From positions 1 to 34,016 of the forward strand of contig CACBMY010000007.1 in assembly GCA_902540545.1 (NCBI GenBank): a stretch of DNA of 34,016 nt, written 5' to 3'. Under the pieces are notes generated by a model, which searched no databases, had not been told where the DNA came from, and saw nothing but the letters and a program-made list of their open reading frames with translations. This stretch comes from an uncultured Pelagibacteraceae bacterium (lineage in GTDB: Bacteria; Pseudomonadota; Alphaproteobacteria; Pelagibacterales; Pelagibacteraceae). This document shows, in pieces, positions 18,736 to 29,390 of the stretch. Made by a program: the position numbers and the translations under genes. Every line of letters starts with the position of its first letter. Positions within the stretch are counted from its first letter, which is position 1.

Positions 18736-19458
18736 TCAATCAACCTTTTCCTTACTTAAACCAGCAAATACACTCGATAAAATACGAGTTTCTTTTTCTG
18801 AAAGATTGAGTTTATAGAAAATACTTCTTAGATTTTCCATCATGATTGGTTTTTTTTCAGGTGGGTGAAAAAAATTCTTATTTTCTAAATTATTAATGCA
18901 CAAATTTAACATTCTTTGAATGTCATTCTTATTTGCACTTTTAATTTTTTTTGACTTTTCAAAGGAAAACTTTTTATTTGAAATTAGTCCACTTACTATT
19001 TGAGCTACTATAATTAGACTATGAGACAAATTTAAAGATCTAAAATTCCTATTACTTGGAATTTGTAAAGTATAATCAGCATAACTAACTTCATTATTTG
19101 ATAATCCAGATGCTTCTGATCCAAAAAGAAAACCAACCTTTTTTTTGTAATTAATCTTATTTAGATCAGTTATTGATATATGTTTAATATTTTTATTTCT
19201 AAATCTTGCAGATGTTGCAACTAATATATCCAAATTACTTAATGATGTTTCTAAATTTTCATATACTTTTGCTTTTTTAACAATATCCTTTGCCCCTACA
19301 GATGTTGCAATAATTTTATCATTTGGAAATGAGGGTTTTGGATTAACAATTGATAGATTATTAAAATTAAAGTTTTTTAAAGCTCTAGCACAGGCTCCTA
19401 TATTTTCTGATAGTTGAGGTTTGTGTAAAATAAAAGTTATATTTCTTAATGACATCAA
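18736..19458 (-). CDS. trmJ: TrmJ-like tRNA/rRNA 2'-O-methyltransferase (SPOUT)
   Basis: 240 aa; ILHKPQLSENIGACARALKNFNF, FLFGSEASGLSNNEVSYADYTLQIPSNRNFRSLNLSHSLIIV. Confidence 0.85.
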   Translation of the reverse strand: MMSLRNITFILHKPQLSENIGACARALKNFNFNNLSIVNPKPSFPNDKIIATSVGAKDIVKKAKVYENLETSLSNLDILVATSARFRNKNIKHISITDLNKINYKKKVGFLFGSEASGLSNNEVSYADYTLQIPSNRNFRSLNLSHSLIIVAQIVSGLISNKKFSFEKSKKIKSANKNDIQRMLNLCINNLENKNFFHPPEKKPIMMENLRSIFYKLNLSEKETRILSSVFAGLSKEKVD

Positions 19459-21056
19459 GTACTAGCAGGAGCATTATCCTTGAAAAGCTTATAATCCAAA
19501 CTATCAACTAAAGCTTTAAAAGATGCATCAATAATATTTGGAGAAACTCCTATTGTGAACCAATTACCATGTTTTGAGTCTGCGCTTTCTATAGAAACTC
19601 TAGTAACGGCTCCAGTTCCTGTATTTAAAATTCTAACTTTGTAATCAACAAGCTTTAAATCTTTTAAATATTCTGAATATTTTTCAAGTTTATTTACATT
19701 TTTTCTTATAGCATTATCTAATGCATTAACGGGTCCATTGCCCTCGCCTTCACATAGTATTTCATGACCATCTACTTCAAGTTTTGCTTTTGCAAATGAT
19801 ACAACTTCACCAGTTGAATCTTTCTTAACAGAAACATCATACTCATTAATTGAAATATATCTTGGTATTTCCCCCATCAATCTTCTAGCCAATAGTTCAA
19901 AAGATGCATCGGCACCATCGTAACTATATCCTATGAACTCTCTATCTTTTACTTCATGAAGAAGTTTTTTAATTTTTGGATCGTCTTTTTTAATATTAAT
20001 GCCAATTGCATTTAATCTAGACATTATATTAGATTGTCCAGATTGATCAGAAACAACAATATTCCTAGCATTGCCTACTTCATCAGGATTAATATGTTCA
20101 TAAGTTTTTGGATCTTTTTGTACAGCTGATACATGCATTCCACCTTTGTGTGAAAATGCAGATGCACCCACATAAGGTAAATGTTTATTAGGTTTTCTAT
20201 TCAGTATTTCATCTAATAATCTTGAACATTGAGTTAAATTTTTAATGTTTTCAGGTTTAATATTAATTTCATATTTATCTGAAAAATCTTTTTTTAAAAA
20301 AAAAGTTGGGATCAAAGACATCAAATTTGCATTACCACATCTTTCTCCTAGTCCATTAATTGTACCCTGAACCTGCCTAACTCCTGCTTGGACAGCTACT
20401 AAACTATTAGCAACTGCATTTTCAGTATCGTTGTGAGCATGAATTCCAAGATTTTTACCAGGTATATGTTTTGATACCTCTTCAACGATTTTAGAAACTT
20501 CGTGAGGCAATGTACCTCCATTAGTATCACATAAAACTATCCATCTTGCGCCATTATCATATGCAGCTTTTAAACATGATATTGCATACTCAGGATTTGA
20601 TTTATAACCATCAAAAAAATGTTCAGCATCAAACATAAATTCTTTACCTGAATTAACTATATGCTTTGCACTCTCCCTTATATTTTCTAAATTTTGATCG
20701 TTTGAAATACCCAAGGCGACATCAACATGAAAATCCCAACTTTTACCAAATAAACAAACTGATGAACTCTTTGAATTAATCAGAGATGACAACATAGGGT
20801 CGTTTTTTGCACTATGCTCTGATTTTTTAGTCATACCAAAAGCAGTAAGATTAGCATTTTTAAAATTTAGATCCTTATTGAAAAATTCTGTATCTGTTGG
20901 ATTTGCCCCTGGCCAGCCCCCTTCGATATAATCAACTCCTAAGTTATCTAAAGATTTAGCGATTTTTTCTTTTTCATTCAATGAAAAGTCAACGCCTTGA
21001 GTTTGTGCCCCATCTCTTAGTGTTGTATCAAATATATAGATTTTTTCTTTGCTCAT
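19455..21056 (-). CDS. cimA: Citramalate synthase (LeuA-like)
   Basis: MSKEKIYIFDTTLRDGAQTQGVDFSLNEKEKIAKSLDNLGVDYIEGGWPGANPTD...GIHAHNDTENAVANSLVAVQAGVRQVQGTINGLGERCGNANL. Start at 21056 gives an ATGA overlap with cysS; ORF track begins at 21068. Confidence 0.92.
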   Translation of the reverse strand: MSKEKIYIFDTTLRDGAQTQGVDFSLNEKEKIAKSLDNLGVDYIEGGWPGANPTDTEFFNKDLNFKNANLTAFGMTKKSEHSAKNDPMLSSLINSKSSSVCLFGKSWDFHVDVALGISNDQNLENIRESAKHIVNSGKEFMFDAEHFFDGYKSNPEYAISCLKAAYDNGARWIVLCDTNGGTLPHEVSKIVEEVSKHIPGKNLGIHAHNDTENAVANSLVAVQAGVRQVQGTINGLGERCGNANLMSLIPTFFLKKDFSDKYEINIKPENIKNLTQCSRLLDEILNRKPNKHLPYVGASAFSHKGGMHVSAVQKDPKTYEHINPDEVGNARNIVVSDQSGQSNIMSRLNAIGINIKKDDPKIKKLLHEVKDREFIGYSYDGADASFELLARRLMGEIPRYISINEYDVSVKKDSTGEVVSFAKAKLEVDGHEILCEGEGNGPVNALDNAIRKNVNKLEKYSEYLKDLKLVDYKVRILNTGTGAVTRVSIESADSKHGNWFTIGVSPNIIDASFKALVDSLDYKLFKDNAPAST

Positions 21057-22414
21057 TTTAATTTCCACGAGGTTGTACCATCTTTATCTTCAATTAAAAT
21101 ACCCTTATCTAAAAGATCTTTTCTAATTTTGTCAGCTAATTCATAATTTTTTTCATCTCTTGCTTTATTTCTCTCAACTATTTTTGAATTAATTTCATCT
21201 TCTGAAAGAGAAATTATATTTTTTTTTGTTTGTAGCCACTCTTCCGAAGTATCAGTTAATAAACCTATAAAATTGCAAGCTTTTACAAAAGTTGCTTTAT
21301 CCTCGTTCGTTCCAGTTGAAGCTTTACCATATAAAGAATGTAAATTAGCAATATAGCCTGGAGTGTTTAAATCGTCATATAAAGGATCTAATAATTCGTC
21401 TGGTAATATTGTACTTTTATGAACATCAGAATAGGCTGAATACCATTTGCTTAAAGTCTTCTCACATTCTGATATTAGTTTTTCATTCCAATCTAATCCT
21501 TGTCTATAGTGAGCACTAATTAATGCTAATCTTAAAACTTGGCCATTATATTTATTTTTAAAATCTTTTATTTTTAAAATATTTCCCTGAGATTTTGCCA
21601 TTTTTTCATTAGAAAGAGTTATAAATCCATTATGAACCCAATAATTTGCAAATGAATTTGTTTCATTTGCACATCTTGATTGAGCAATCTCGTTTTCATG
21701 ATGAGGAAAAATCAAGTCTCTACCACCCCCATGAATATCAAATTCTTCACCCAAATATCTTTTAGACATAACCGAACATTCTAAGTGCCAACCTGGTCTG
21801 CCTTTGCCCCAAGGAGATTCCCATGAAGGCTCTTTATCTGTTGATGGTTTCCATAATACAAAATCTTCAGGATTTTTTTTTATTTCAGAAACCTCTACTC
21901 GTGAACCAGCTATTAATTCATCTAACTTTTTATTAGATAGTTTTCCATAATCACTAAATTTTTTTACTTCAAAATAAACATGCTTATCCTTTGAATATGC
22001 AAACCCTTTTTTCTCTAGTTCTGTGATCATTTCAATCATTTGTTTTATATTTTCTGTTGCCTTTGGTTCGCTGTTTGGTGTTTCACATTTTAAGTACTTA
22101 CAATCTTCATGAAAGTTTTCAGTAATTTTTGAAGTTAAGTCATTTATAGAAATATTTTGATCATTAGATGCTTTGATTATTTTGTCATCTATGTCTGTAA
22201 TATTTCTGATATATTTTACAGATGTTGATCCATATCTATATTTTAAAATTTTATACAGAATATCAAAAACGACTAATGGTCTAGCATTACCAATATGTGG
22301 ATCATCATAAACTGTAGGACCACAAACATACATGCCTATGGATTTTTCATTTTTGGGAGTAAATTTTTCTTTCTTACCACCTAGACTATTAGTTAAAAAT
22401 ATATCTTTAGCCAT
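21053..22414 (-). CDS. cysS: Cysteinyl-tRNA synthetase
   Basis: 453 aa; MYVCGPTVYDDPHIGNAR, GRPGWHLECSVMS, FDIHGGGRDLIFPHHENEIAQS, EKMAKSQGN. Confidence 0.98.
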   Translation of the reverse strand: MAKDIFLTNSLGGKKEKFTPKNEKSIGMYVCGPTVYDDPHIGNARPLVVFDILYKILKYRYGSTSVKYIRNITDIDDKIIKASNDQNISINDLTSKITENFHEDCKYLKCETPNSEPKATENIKQMIEMITELEKKGFAYSKDKHVYFEVKKFSDYGKLSNKKLDELIAGSRVEVSEIKKNPEDFVLWKPSTDKEPSWESPWGKGRPGWHLECSVMSKRYLGEEFDIHGGGRDLIFPHHENEIAQSRCANETNSFANYWVHNGFITLSNEKMAKSQGNILKIKDFKNKYNGQVLRLALISAHYRQGLDWNEKLISECEKTLSKWYSAYSDVHKSTILPDELLDPLYDDLNTPGYIANLHSLYGKASTGTNEDKATFVKACNFIGLLTDTSEEWLQTKKNIISLSEDEINSKIVERNKARDEKNYELADKIRKDLLDKGILIEDKDGTTSWKLK

Positions 22415-22459
22415 ACAACTAGGAATATACTTAAATTATAGATTTGTGAATCTATTTGA

Positions 22460-23197
22460 TTAATTAGGAATTTTGCATACTGGAATTGGTTCCATTTTAT
22501 GCAAATTTGCACTTCGAATTGAATTATATTTATCTCTATTTACAGAATTTTCATTATCCATTGCTTCTTCTAATTCTTTATATGACAAACCAAGCTGTCC
22601 CTCATCAGTACGACCATCATCCCATAAACCATCTGTCGGAGGAGCATCAATAATCTCTTTTAAAATTCCAAGTTCTTTACCAAGTTCCCATACCTCAGTT
22701 TTATTACAATCTGCTATTGGAGAAATATCTACTCCACCATCACCATATTTTGTATAAAAACCAACTCCAAAATCTTCTACTTTATTTCCAGTTCCAACAA
22801 CTATCCCATTGTTTGCTGCGGCTACCTGATAAAGCGTTGTCATTCTTAATCTTGCTCTAGAATTTGCCATTCCATGTTCACTACCAAAATTGTTTAGTGT
22901 TCCTTCAAATGTTTTAAATAAACTATCTAATTCTAATGTGTGTCCCTCTACATTGCTAAAATTCTTCTTTAACCATTCTTGATGTGCCAAACTTAAATCA
23001 TGTTGTGCAGATTTTTGTTTTATAGGCATTGATAAAACAATTGTTTTTAAACCTGTCATTGCACTTAATGTACTTGAGACAGAAGAGTCTATTCCACCAG
23101 AAATACCAATCACTAAAGATTGAGCTTTTTTTGGCATAGAATTTACATAATCTGAAATCCAGTTTTTAATATGATTTACTTTATCTCTAGGGTTCAT
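22460..23197 (-). CDS. nadE: NAD+ synthase, ammonia-dependent type (no glutaminase domain)
   Basis: 245 aa; LVIGISGGIDSSV, NSRARLRMTTLYQVAAANNGIVVGTGNKVEDFGVGFYTKYGDGGVDISPIADCNKTEV. Confidence 0.92.
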   Translation of the reverse strand: MNPRDKVNHIKNWISDYVNSMPKKAQSLVIGISGGIDSSVSSTLSAMTGLKTIVLSMPIKQKSAQHDLSLAHQEWLKKNFSNVEGHTLELDSLFKTFEGTLNNFGSEHGMANSRARLRMTTLYQVAAANNGIVVGTGNKVEDFGVGFYTKYGDGGVDISPIADCNKTEVWELGKELGILKEIIDAPPTDGLWDDGRTDEGQLGLSYKELEEAMDNENSVNRDKYNSIRSANLHKMEPIPVCKIPN

Positions 23198-23234
23198 AAT
23201 TCAAATATAAGAAAAAAAATTTATTTTTAAACTG

Positions 23235-24614
23235 TTAAGATGCCGCTTTAATTGCAGATTTAGAATACAAACTGTTCTTTTTTATCTCATCTGAAATTAG
23301 AAATGCTAGTTCTATAGCTTGGTCGGAGTTCAATCTTGGATCACAGTGGGTATGATATCTGCTTGATAAGTCTGCATCAGATATTTTTTTTGCTCCACCA
23401 GTACACTCTGTCACATCTTGCCCCGTCATTTCTACATGAAGACCTCCTGCATAGGAACCTTCAGCTTGATGAACTGCAAATACATTTTTAACTTCGCTTA
23501 CAACATCATTAAACGGTCTAGTTTTAAAACCAGTAGTTGATTTAATTGTATTCCCATGCATTGGATCACATGACCAAACAACATTTAATCCTTCTTTTTT
23601 AATCCCTCTAATTAATTTTGGTAAGAATTTTTCAACGTTTTGATGACCAAATCTTGAGATTAAAGTTATTTTTCCTTTTTCATTTTTAGGATTTATAACT
23701 TCACATATTTTTGCAATCTCATCAGGTTTTGAAGTTGGGCCACATTTGATACCGATTGGATTTTCTATTCCTTTACAAAATTCAACATGTCCTCCATCTA
23801 ATTGTCTTGTTCTATCTCCTATCCAGACAAAATGAGCTGAGGTATCGTGATATTCACCCGTGGTTGAGTCTACTCTTGTCATGCTTTCTTCAAAAGGTAA
23901 GTGTAAAGCTTCATGAGAAGTCCAAAAGTTAACTGTGTATAATCTATTATTAAAATCAGATGTAATTCCACAAGCATCCATAAAAGCTAATGCATCTGCT
24001 ATTTTGTCTTCTAACTCTTTAAACTTCTTAGCTTGAGGACTTTTCTTAATATAATCTAAATTCCATAAATGAACCTTGTTTAGATCGGCAAAACCACCTT
24101 TTGAAAATGCTCTTAAAAGGTTTAAAGTTGAAGCAGATTGAGAATAAGCCTTAAACATTCTTTTTGGATCAGGTCTTCTAGCTTTTTCATTAAAATCTAT
24201 TGCATTTATATTGTCTCCCAAATAACTTGGTAATTCTTTATCACCTTGTTTTTCAGTTGGAGCACTTCTTGGTTTTGAAAATTGTCCAGCAATTCTTCCA
24301 AGTTTTACAATAGGTAAAGAAGCTGAGTAAGTCATCACTAAAGCCATTTGAAGAATAACCTTAAAAGTATCTCTTATATTGTCAGGATGAAATTCCGCAA
24401 AACTTTCTGCACAATCACCACCTTGTAATAGAAAAGCTTTTCCATCATTGACCAATGCTAACTGATCTTTCAAATGTCTTGTTTCACCTGCAAAAACTAG
24501 AGGAGGAAAGGTTTTCAATTTATTTAAAACCATCTCCAATTCCTTCTCATCTTCATATTGAGGAATATGTTTGACAGGGTATTTTCTCCAGCTATTTATT
24601 TTCCAATTTTTCAT
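23235..24614 (-). CDS. Class II 3-deoxy-7-phosphoheptulonate (DAHP) synthase
   Basis: 459 aa; PPLVFAGETRHLKDQLALVNDGKAFLLQGGDCAESFAEF, RIAGQFSKPRS, WSCDPMHGNTIKS, GGLHVEMTGQDVTECTGGA. Confidence 0.96.
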   Translation of the reverse strand: MKNWKINSWRKYPVKHIPQYEDEKELEMVLNKLKTFPPLVFAGETRHLKDQLALVNDGKAFLLQGGDCAESFAEFHPDNIRDTFKVILQMALVMTYSASLPIVKLGRIAGQFSKPRSAPTEKQGDKELPSYLGDNINAIDFNEKARRPDPKRMFKAYSQSASTLNLLRAFSKGGFADLNKVHLWNLDYIKKSPQAKKFKELEDKIADALAFMDACGITSDFNNRLYTVNFWTSHEALHLPFEESMTRVDSTTGEYHDTSAHFVWIGDRTRQLDGGHVEFCKGIENPIGIKCGPTSKPDEIAKICEVINPKNEKGKITLISRFGHQNVEKFLPKLIRGIKKEGLNVVWSCDPMHGNTIKSTTGFKTRPFNDVVSEVKNVFAVHQAEGSYAGGLHVEMTGQDVTECTGGAKKISDADLSSRYHTHCDPRLNSDQAIELAFLISDEIKKNSLYSKSAIKAAS

Positions 24615-24648
24615 TTCAACTCAGAATTGTTTTAACAGACTTTATTAT

Positions 24649-26469
24649 TTATTCAACAGTGACAGATTTAGCTAAGTTTCTTGGTTTATCTATATCGTAT
24701 CCTTTATCTAATGCAGAGTAATAAGCTAACTTTTGCAAAGGTATAGTGGTCAAAAAAGGAATGAGTTCATCTGATACATGCTCAACTTCTATTTGCTCCC
24801 AAATATTTTCTGAATAAATTTCATCAGTACTTTTATTTGTTATTAGTAAAACTTTTGCACCTCTTGAAATAACTTCTTGCATATTTGAAATAGTTTTTTT
24901 GTAATGCTCATCTCTTGGAGCAATTACCACTACAGGCATACCTTCTTCTATTAGAGCAAGAGGTCCATGTTTCATTTCTCCTGCTGGATAACCTTCGGCA
25001 TGAACATAAGCAAGCTCTTTTAGTTTTAAAGCACCTTCAAGTGCAATTGGATATGAATATCCTCTACCTAGAAACATAGATCCTTTAGAATTAGCAAAAT
25101 CTCTTCCAAGTGTTTGAATTTTATCTTCAATATTAAGAGTATTTTTTGCAGATTTAGATAATGACAGTAAATCTTTTATCTTCTTTTGATAGTCCTTTTT
25201 ATTAATTGATTTTTGTTCATAAGAAAGCTTAGTACATAATAAATAAAGAACTAACATTTGTCCTAAGAAAGCTTTTGTAGATGCAACACCCACTTCTGGA
25301 CCACAATGAATAGGTAAAACTAGATCAGCGTCTCTTGCAATTGAACTTTCAACAACATTTACTACTGCACAAGTTTTAACATTGTTCTTTTTGCACAAAT
25401 CTAATGCTGCAAATGTATCTGCAGTTTCTCCTGATTGAGAAACAAATACATAGAGACAATCTTTCTTAAATTTAATTTTTCGATATCTAAACTCAGAAGC
25501 TATATCAACACTGACGTCTAAACTTGTATTTTGTTCAAACCAATATTTAGCAACAAGGCATGAGTGATATGCGGTTCCGCATCCAATTAAAACCACTGAT
25601 GAAATTTCACTTATTTTCCAAGGAAAATTATAAATATTTATTTCTTTGTTATGTTTATCGATGTACTCATTTACACAATTTTTTAAGGTAATCGGCTGCT
25701 CATCTATTTCTTTAGCCATATAATATTTGTAATCTCCTTTTTCATAATTTTGATCATCTTTAGAAAGATTTAAAATTTTTTTGTTTACTTTGGTTCCATC
25801 AGCATCAAAAAATTCGACTTGATCTTTTTTTAATATGCAAAATTCTCCATCATTTAAATATGAAATTTTATTAGTCATTGACTTTAATGCATAAGAGTCT
25901 GAACCAAGATAGTGTTCATTTGGACCATAACCAACTGCAAGAGGAGAGCCTCTTCTTGCTCCAACTATTAAGTCTGGTTGGTCTTTAAATATTATTCCTA
26001 GCGCAAAACTACCGTGTAATTTTTTTAAAACTTTTATAATTGTATTTTTAAGGTCATTTTTTTTTAAATAATCAGTTACCAAATGAACTATTACTTCTGT
26101 GTCTGTTTGAGATTTAAACTTATAACCTTTATTTTCTAACAACTTTTTTAGAATAGTTGAATTTTCAATTATACCATTATGAACGACAGATACATCTTCT
26201 GATGAATGAGGATGTGCATTTATTGAACTAGGTTTTCCATGAGTTGCCCACCTAACATGTCCGATACCAATAGAGCCAGATATTTTAGTTTGTATAATGT
26301 TTTTCTCTAAAGCGTCTACTCTACCCTCACATTTTACCTCATTTATATTTCCATTTGAAAGGGTTGCTAAACCTGCAGAGTCATAGCCTCTATACTCAAG
26401 TTTTTTTAATGAACTTATAATTCTGGGAGTAACCTCTTTAGAGCTTGTAATTCCAACTATTCCACACAT
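24649..26469 (-). CDS. glmS: Glutamine--fructose-6-phosphate aminotransferase (isomerizing)
   Basis: 606 aa; MCGIVGITS, LEYRGYDSAGLA, HVRWATHGKPS, PLAVGYGPNEHYLGSD, VSQSGETADTFAAL, ending PRNLAKSVTVE. Confidence 0.98.
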   Translation of the reverse strand: MCGIVGITSSKEVTPRIISSLKKLEYRGYDSAGLATLSNGNINEVKCEGRVDALEKNIIQTKISGSIGIGHVRWATHGKPSSINAHPHSSEDVSVVHNGIIENSTILKKLLENKGYKFKSQTDTEVIVHLVTDYLKKNDLKNTIIKVLKKLHGSFALGIIFKDQPDLIVGARRGSPLAVGYGPNEHYLGSDSYALKSMTNKISYLNDGEFCILKKDQVEFFDADGTKVNKKILNLSKDDQNYEKGDYKYYMAKEIDEQPITLKNCVNEYIDKHNKEINIYNFPWKISEISSVVLIGCGTAYHSCLVAKYWFEQNTSLDVSVDIASEFRYRKIKFKKDCLYVFVSQSGETADTFAALDLCKKNNVKTCAVVNVVESSIARDADLVLPIHCGPEVGVASTKAFLGQMLVLYLLCTKLSYEQKSINKKDYQKKIKDLLSLSKSAKNTLNIEDKIQTLGRDFANSKGSMFLGRGYSYPIALEGALKLKELAYVHAEGYPAGEMKHGPLALIEEGMPVVVIAPRDEHYKKTISNMQEVISRGAKVLLITNKSTDEIYSENIWEQIEVEHVSDELIPFLTTIPLQKLAYYSALDKGYDIDKPRNLAKSVTVE

Positions 26470-26475
26470 TACTTA

Positions 26476-27084
26476 TTATTTCCTTTTGTAATTTTTCTTT
26501 TCTTTTTGATTTGATCTTGTTAATGCCAACGACCCTTTGCGTACATTTTTAGTAATTACCGAACCTGCACCTATGACACTTTTTTCATTCAGAGTAACTG
26601 GTGCTACCAAAGAAGTATTTGAACCTACAAATACTTTATCCTTAATATTTGTTTTACTTTTTTTTCTTCCATCATAATTACAAGTTATTGTTCCAGCTCC
26701 AATATTAACTTCCTTCCCTACTAGTGAATCTCCAATATATGATAAATGATTAACTTTAGAATTTTTATTTATTGTAGATTTTTTTACCTCAACAAAATTT
26801 CCAATTTTTGATCCAGATTTTATTTTTGTTCCAGGTCTTAAACGTGCATATGGACCTACACTTACATCATTATCTATTTTAACACCCTCAAGATGAGAGA
26901 AAGATAAAATTTTTACATTGTTTCCTATTTTCACTTTATCGGCAAACACAACGTAAGGTTCTATCTCTACATTTTTTCCAATTTTAGTATCTTTAGAAAA
27001 AAAAACTGTCTCAGGCCCCTTCATTTTGACACCTTTTTTTAAAAATTTATCTCTAAGTTTATTTTGTAAATTTTGACTATTCAT
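26476..27084 (-). CDS. Stand-alone GlmU C-terminal (glucosamine-1-phosphate acetyltransferase) domain protein
   Basis: 202 aa; [35 protein letters not shown]... left-handed beta-helix hexapeptides; [34 protein letters not shown]. No GlmU N-terminal nucleotidyltransferase domain. Confidence 0.9.
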   Translation of the reverse strand: MNSQNLQNKLRDKFLKKGVKMKGPETVFFSKDTKIGKNVEIEPYVVFADKVKIGNNVKILSFSHLEGVKIDNDVSVGPYARLRPGTKIKSGSKIGNFVEVKKSTINKNSKVNHLSYIGDSLVGKEVNIGAGTITCNYDGRKKSKTNIKDKVFVGSNTSLVAPVTLNEKSVIGAGSVITKNVRKGSLALTRSNQKEKKNYKRK

Positions 27085-27153
27085 TAGATAGTTGTATATA
27101 ACTGGGTATTGATTTAATTAATTCACAATTTATTTCTTATTAATACTTTTTAA

Positions 27154-27834
27154 ATGACACAAAAATTCACAGTTCTTTTTGATTTAGATGGTACGTTAGT
27201 AGACACAGCACCTGATCTAATGCTTGCTCATAACCATGTTATGAAGAAATTTGGATACCCCACAAAATCTCTTGATGAACTTAAAAATACTGTTGGTCAA
27301 GGAGCTGGGGCAATGATTGGTAGATCTATATGGAGCCAGGCCAAAAAAGAATTAACTTCAATTAATGAAAAGATTAAAAATGAAATGACAGATGAATTTA
27401 TTTCCTATTATGGAAAAAATATTTTAAATGAAAGTACTCTGATGCCTGGTGTAAAAGATTTTTTAAATTGGTGTAAAAAAGAAAATATATCAATGGCTGT
27501 ATGTACGAATAAAACGGAACATCTTGCAGTAGATCTTTTAAAAAAAATTGGGATATATGATTACTTCGAGTATGTTGCAGGTTATAATACTTTTGATTAT
27601 TGTAAACCTGATCCAAGACATATAACAACAATCATAGAAATTTTAGATGGTAGTAAAAATAAATCAATTATGATTGGTGATAGTGAGTCGGATGCAAATG
27701 CAGCTAAAGCGGCAGATATTCCAATGATTTTATTAGAGGATGGATATACTGAAAAAAATATTGATGAAATTTATCATAATCACTTAATAAAAGACTTTGT
27801 AGGTATTGAAAAAATTGTATCTCAATATCTTTAA
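27154..27834 (+). CDS. gph: HAD-family phosphatase, phosphoglycolate phosphatase-like
   Basis: 226 aa; VLFDLDGTLVDTAPDL, AVCTNKTEHLAVDLLKKIGI, MIGDSESDANAAKAADIPMILL. Confidence 0.88.
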   Translation: MTQKFTVLFDLDGTLVDTAPDLMLAHNHVMKKFGYPTKSLDELKNTVGQGAGAMIGRSIWSQAKKELTSINEKIKNEMTDEFISYYGKNILNESTLMPGVKDFLNWCKKENISMAVCTNKTEHLAVDLLKKIGIYDYFEYVAGYNTFDYCKPDPRHITTIIEILDGSKNKSIMIGDSESDANAAKAADIPMILLEDGYTEKNIDEIYHNHLIKDFVGIEKIVSQYL

Positions 27835-27887
27835 TATTGATTAATTTATTTTAACTATTAAAACAAATTCACAAATTAGGAGTTATT

Positions 27888-29390
27888 TTGTTATTGCATA
27901 CAATTAAAGTATATCCATCAAAAATAAATCTTCCAAAGAAGAAACAACTTGCTTGGAAAATAGCAGAGATAGCAAGTGATAATGCTAAATTAAATAAAAA
28001 TTCAGTAGAAATGGTTATTAATAGAATTATTGATAACGCTTCTGTTGCTATAGCTTCCTTAAATAGAAGACCTGTAATATCTGCAAGAGAAATGGCAAAA
28101 AAACATGTTAGAAAAAATGGAGCTAATCTTTTTGGCATAAATTCAAAACTTAAATTTGATTGTGAATGGGCTGCGTGGGCAAATGGAACTGCTGTTAGAG
28201 AATTAGATTTTCATGATACATTTCTAGCGGCTGATTACAGCCATCCTGGTGATAATATTCCTGCTTTATTAGCAGTGGCACAACAATTAAAAAAAAATGG
28301 AAATGATTTATTAAGAGGAATTATAACTGCTTATGAAGTTCAAGTTAATCTTGTAAAAGCTATTTGTCTTCATAAACATAAAGTTGATCATATCGCTCAC
28401 TTGGGACCAAGCGTTGCAGCTGGTATTGGATCAATGCTAAAATTAAATACAGAAACTATTTATCAAGCTGTTCAACAGGCATTACATGTGAGTGTTTCAA
28501 CAAGACAATCTAGAAAAGGTGAGATTTCAAGTTGGAAAGCGTATGCTCCAGCTCATGCAGGAAAATTAGCAATTGAAGCTGTTGATAGAACGATGCGAGG
28601 TGAAGGAGCTCCAAGTCCTATTTACGAAGGTGAAGATAGTGTAATAGCAAGAATATTAGATGGAAAAAATGCTAAATATTTTGTTCCTTTGCCCAAAAAA
28701 AATGAAGAAAAGAAAGCCATTCTCGAAACATATACAAAAGAATATTCTGCAGAATATCAAGCTCAAGCATTAATTGATATTGCAAAAACTCTTAATAAAA
28801 AAATTGATAATTTAAATACAATTAAAAAAATAGATATATATACAAGCCATCATACTCATTATGTAATAGGAACTGGAGCTAATGATCCACAAAAAATGGA
28901 TCCAAATGCAAGTAGAGAAACTTTAGATCACTCAATAATGTATATTTTTGCTGTAGCTCTAGAAGATGGAGATTGGCATCATGTAAAGTCTTATACTAAA
29001 AAAAGAGCTAATAAAAAAAGCACAATTAAAGTATGGAGATCAATTAAAACTCATGAAGATAAAAAATGGACAAAGAAATACCATGATCCTGATCCAAAAA
29101 AGAAATCTTTTGGTGCAAAGGTTATAGTAACATTAAATAATGGGAAAAAAATTATTGAGGAATTAGAAAGAGCAGATGCTCATCCATATGGCAAGAGGCC
29201 TTTTAGAAGACTAGATTATATAAATAAATTTAAAATTTTAACTGAAAATATTATTTCTAAAAAAGAAAGTGACAGATTTTTAAAAGATGTTCAAAATTTA
29301 AAAAAATTAAAAAATAATCAACTAACAAAACTAAATATTGAAGTAAGTAAAAGATATTTAAAATCAAATAATAAAAAAGGAATATTCTAG
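27888..29390 (+). CDS. prpD: 2-methylcitrate dehydratase, MmgE/PrpD family (TTG start)
   Basis: 500 aa; [80 protein letters not shown] 10 nt upstream of TTG at 27888; followed by prpB, prpC. Confidence 0.9.
   Translation: MLLHTIKVYPSKINLPKKKQLAWKIAEIASDNAKLNKNSVEMVINRIIDNASVAIASLNRRPVISAREMAKKHVRKNGANLFGINSKLKFDCEWAAWANGTAVRELDFHDTFLAADYSHPGDNIPALLAVAQQLKKNGNDLLRGIITAYEVQVNLVKAICLHKHKVDHIAHLGPSVAAGIGSMLKLNTETIYQAVQQALHVSVSTRQSRKGEISSWKAYAPAHAGKLAIEAVDRTMRGEGAPSPIYEGEDSVIARILDGKNAKYFVPLPKKNEEKKAILETYTKEYSAEYQAQALIDIAKTLNKKIDNLNTIKKIDIYTSHHTHYVIGTGANDPQKMDPNASRETLDHSIMYIFAVALEDGDWHHVKSYTKKRANKKSTIKVWRSIKTHEDKKWTKKYHDPDPKKKSFGAKVIVTLNNGKKIIEELERADAHPYGKRPFRRLDYINKFKILTENIISKKESDRFLKDVQNLKKLKNNQLTKLNIEVSKRYLKSNNKKGIF

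Noticed and set aside
24649-26469. Possible glmS ribozyme upstream of glmS
   Set aside because: Only 6 nt separate glmS from the upstream glmU-like gene; there is no room, and the ribozyme is typical of Gram-positives.
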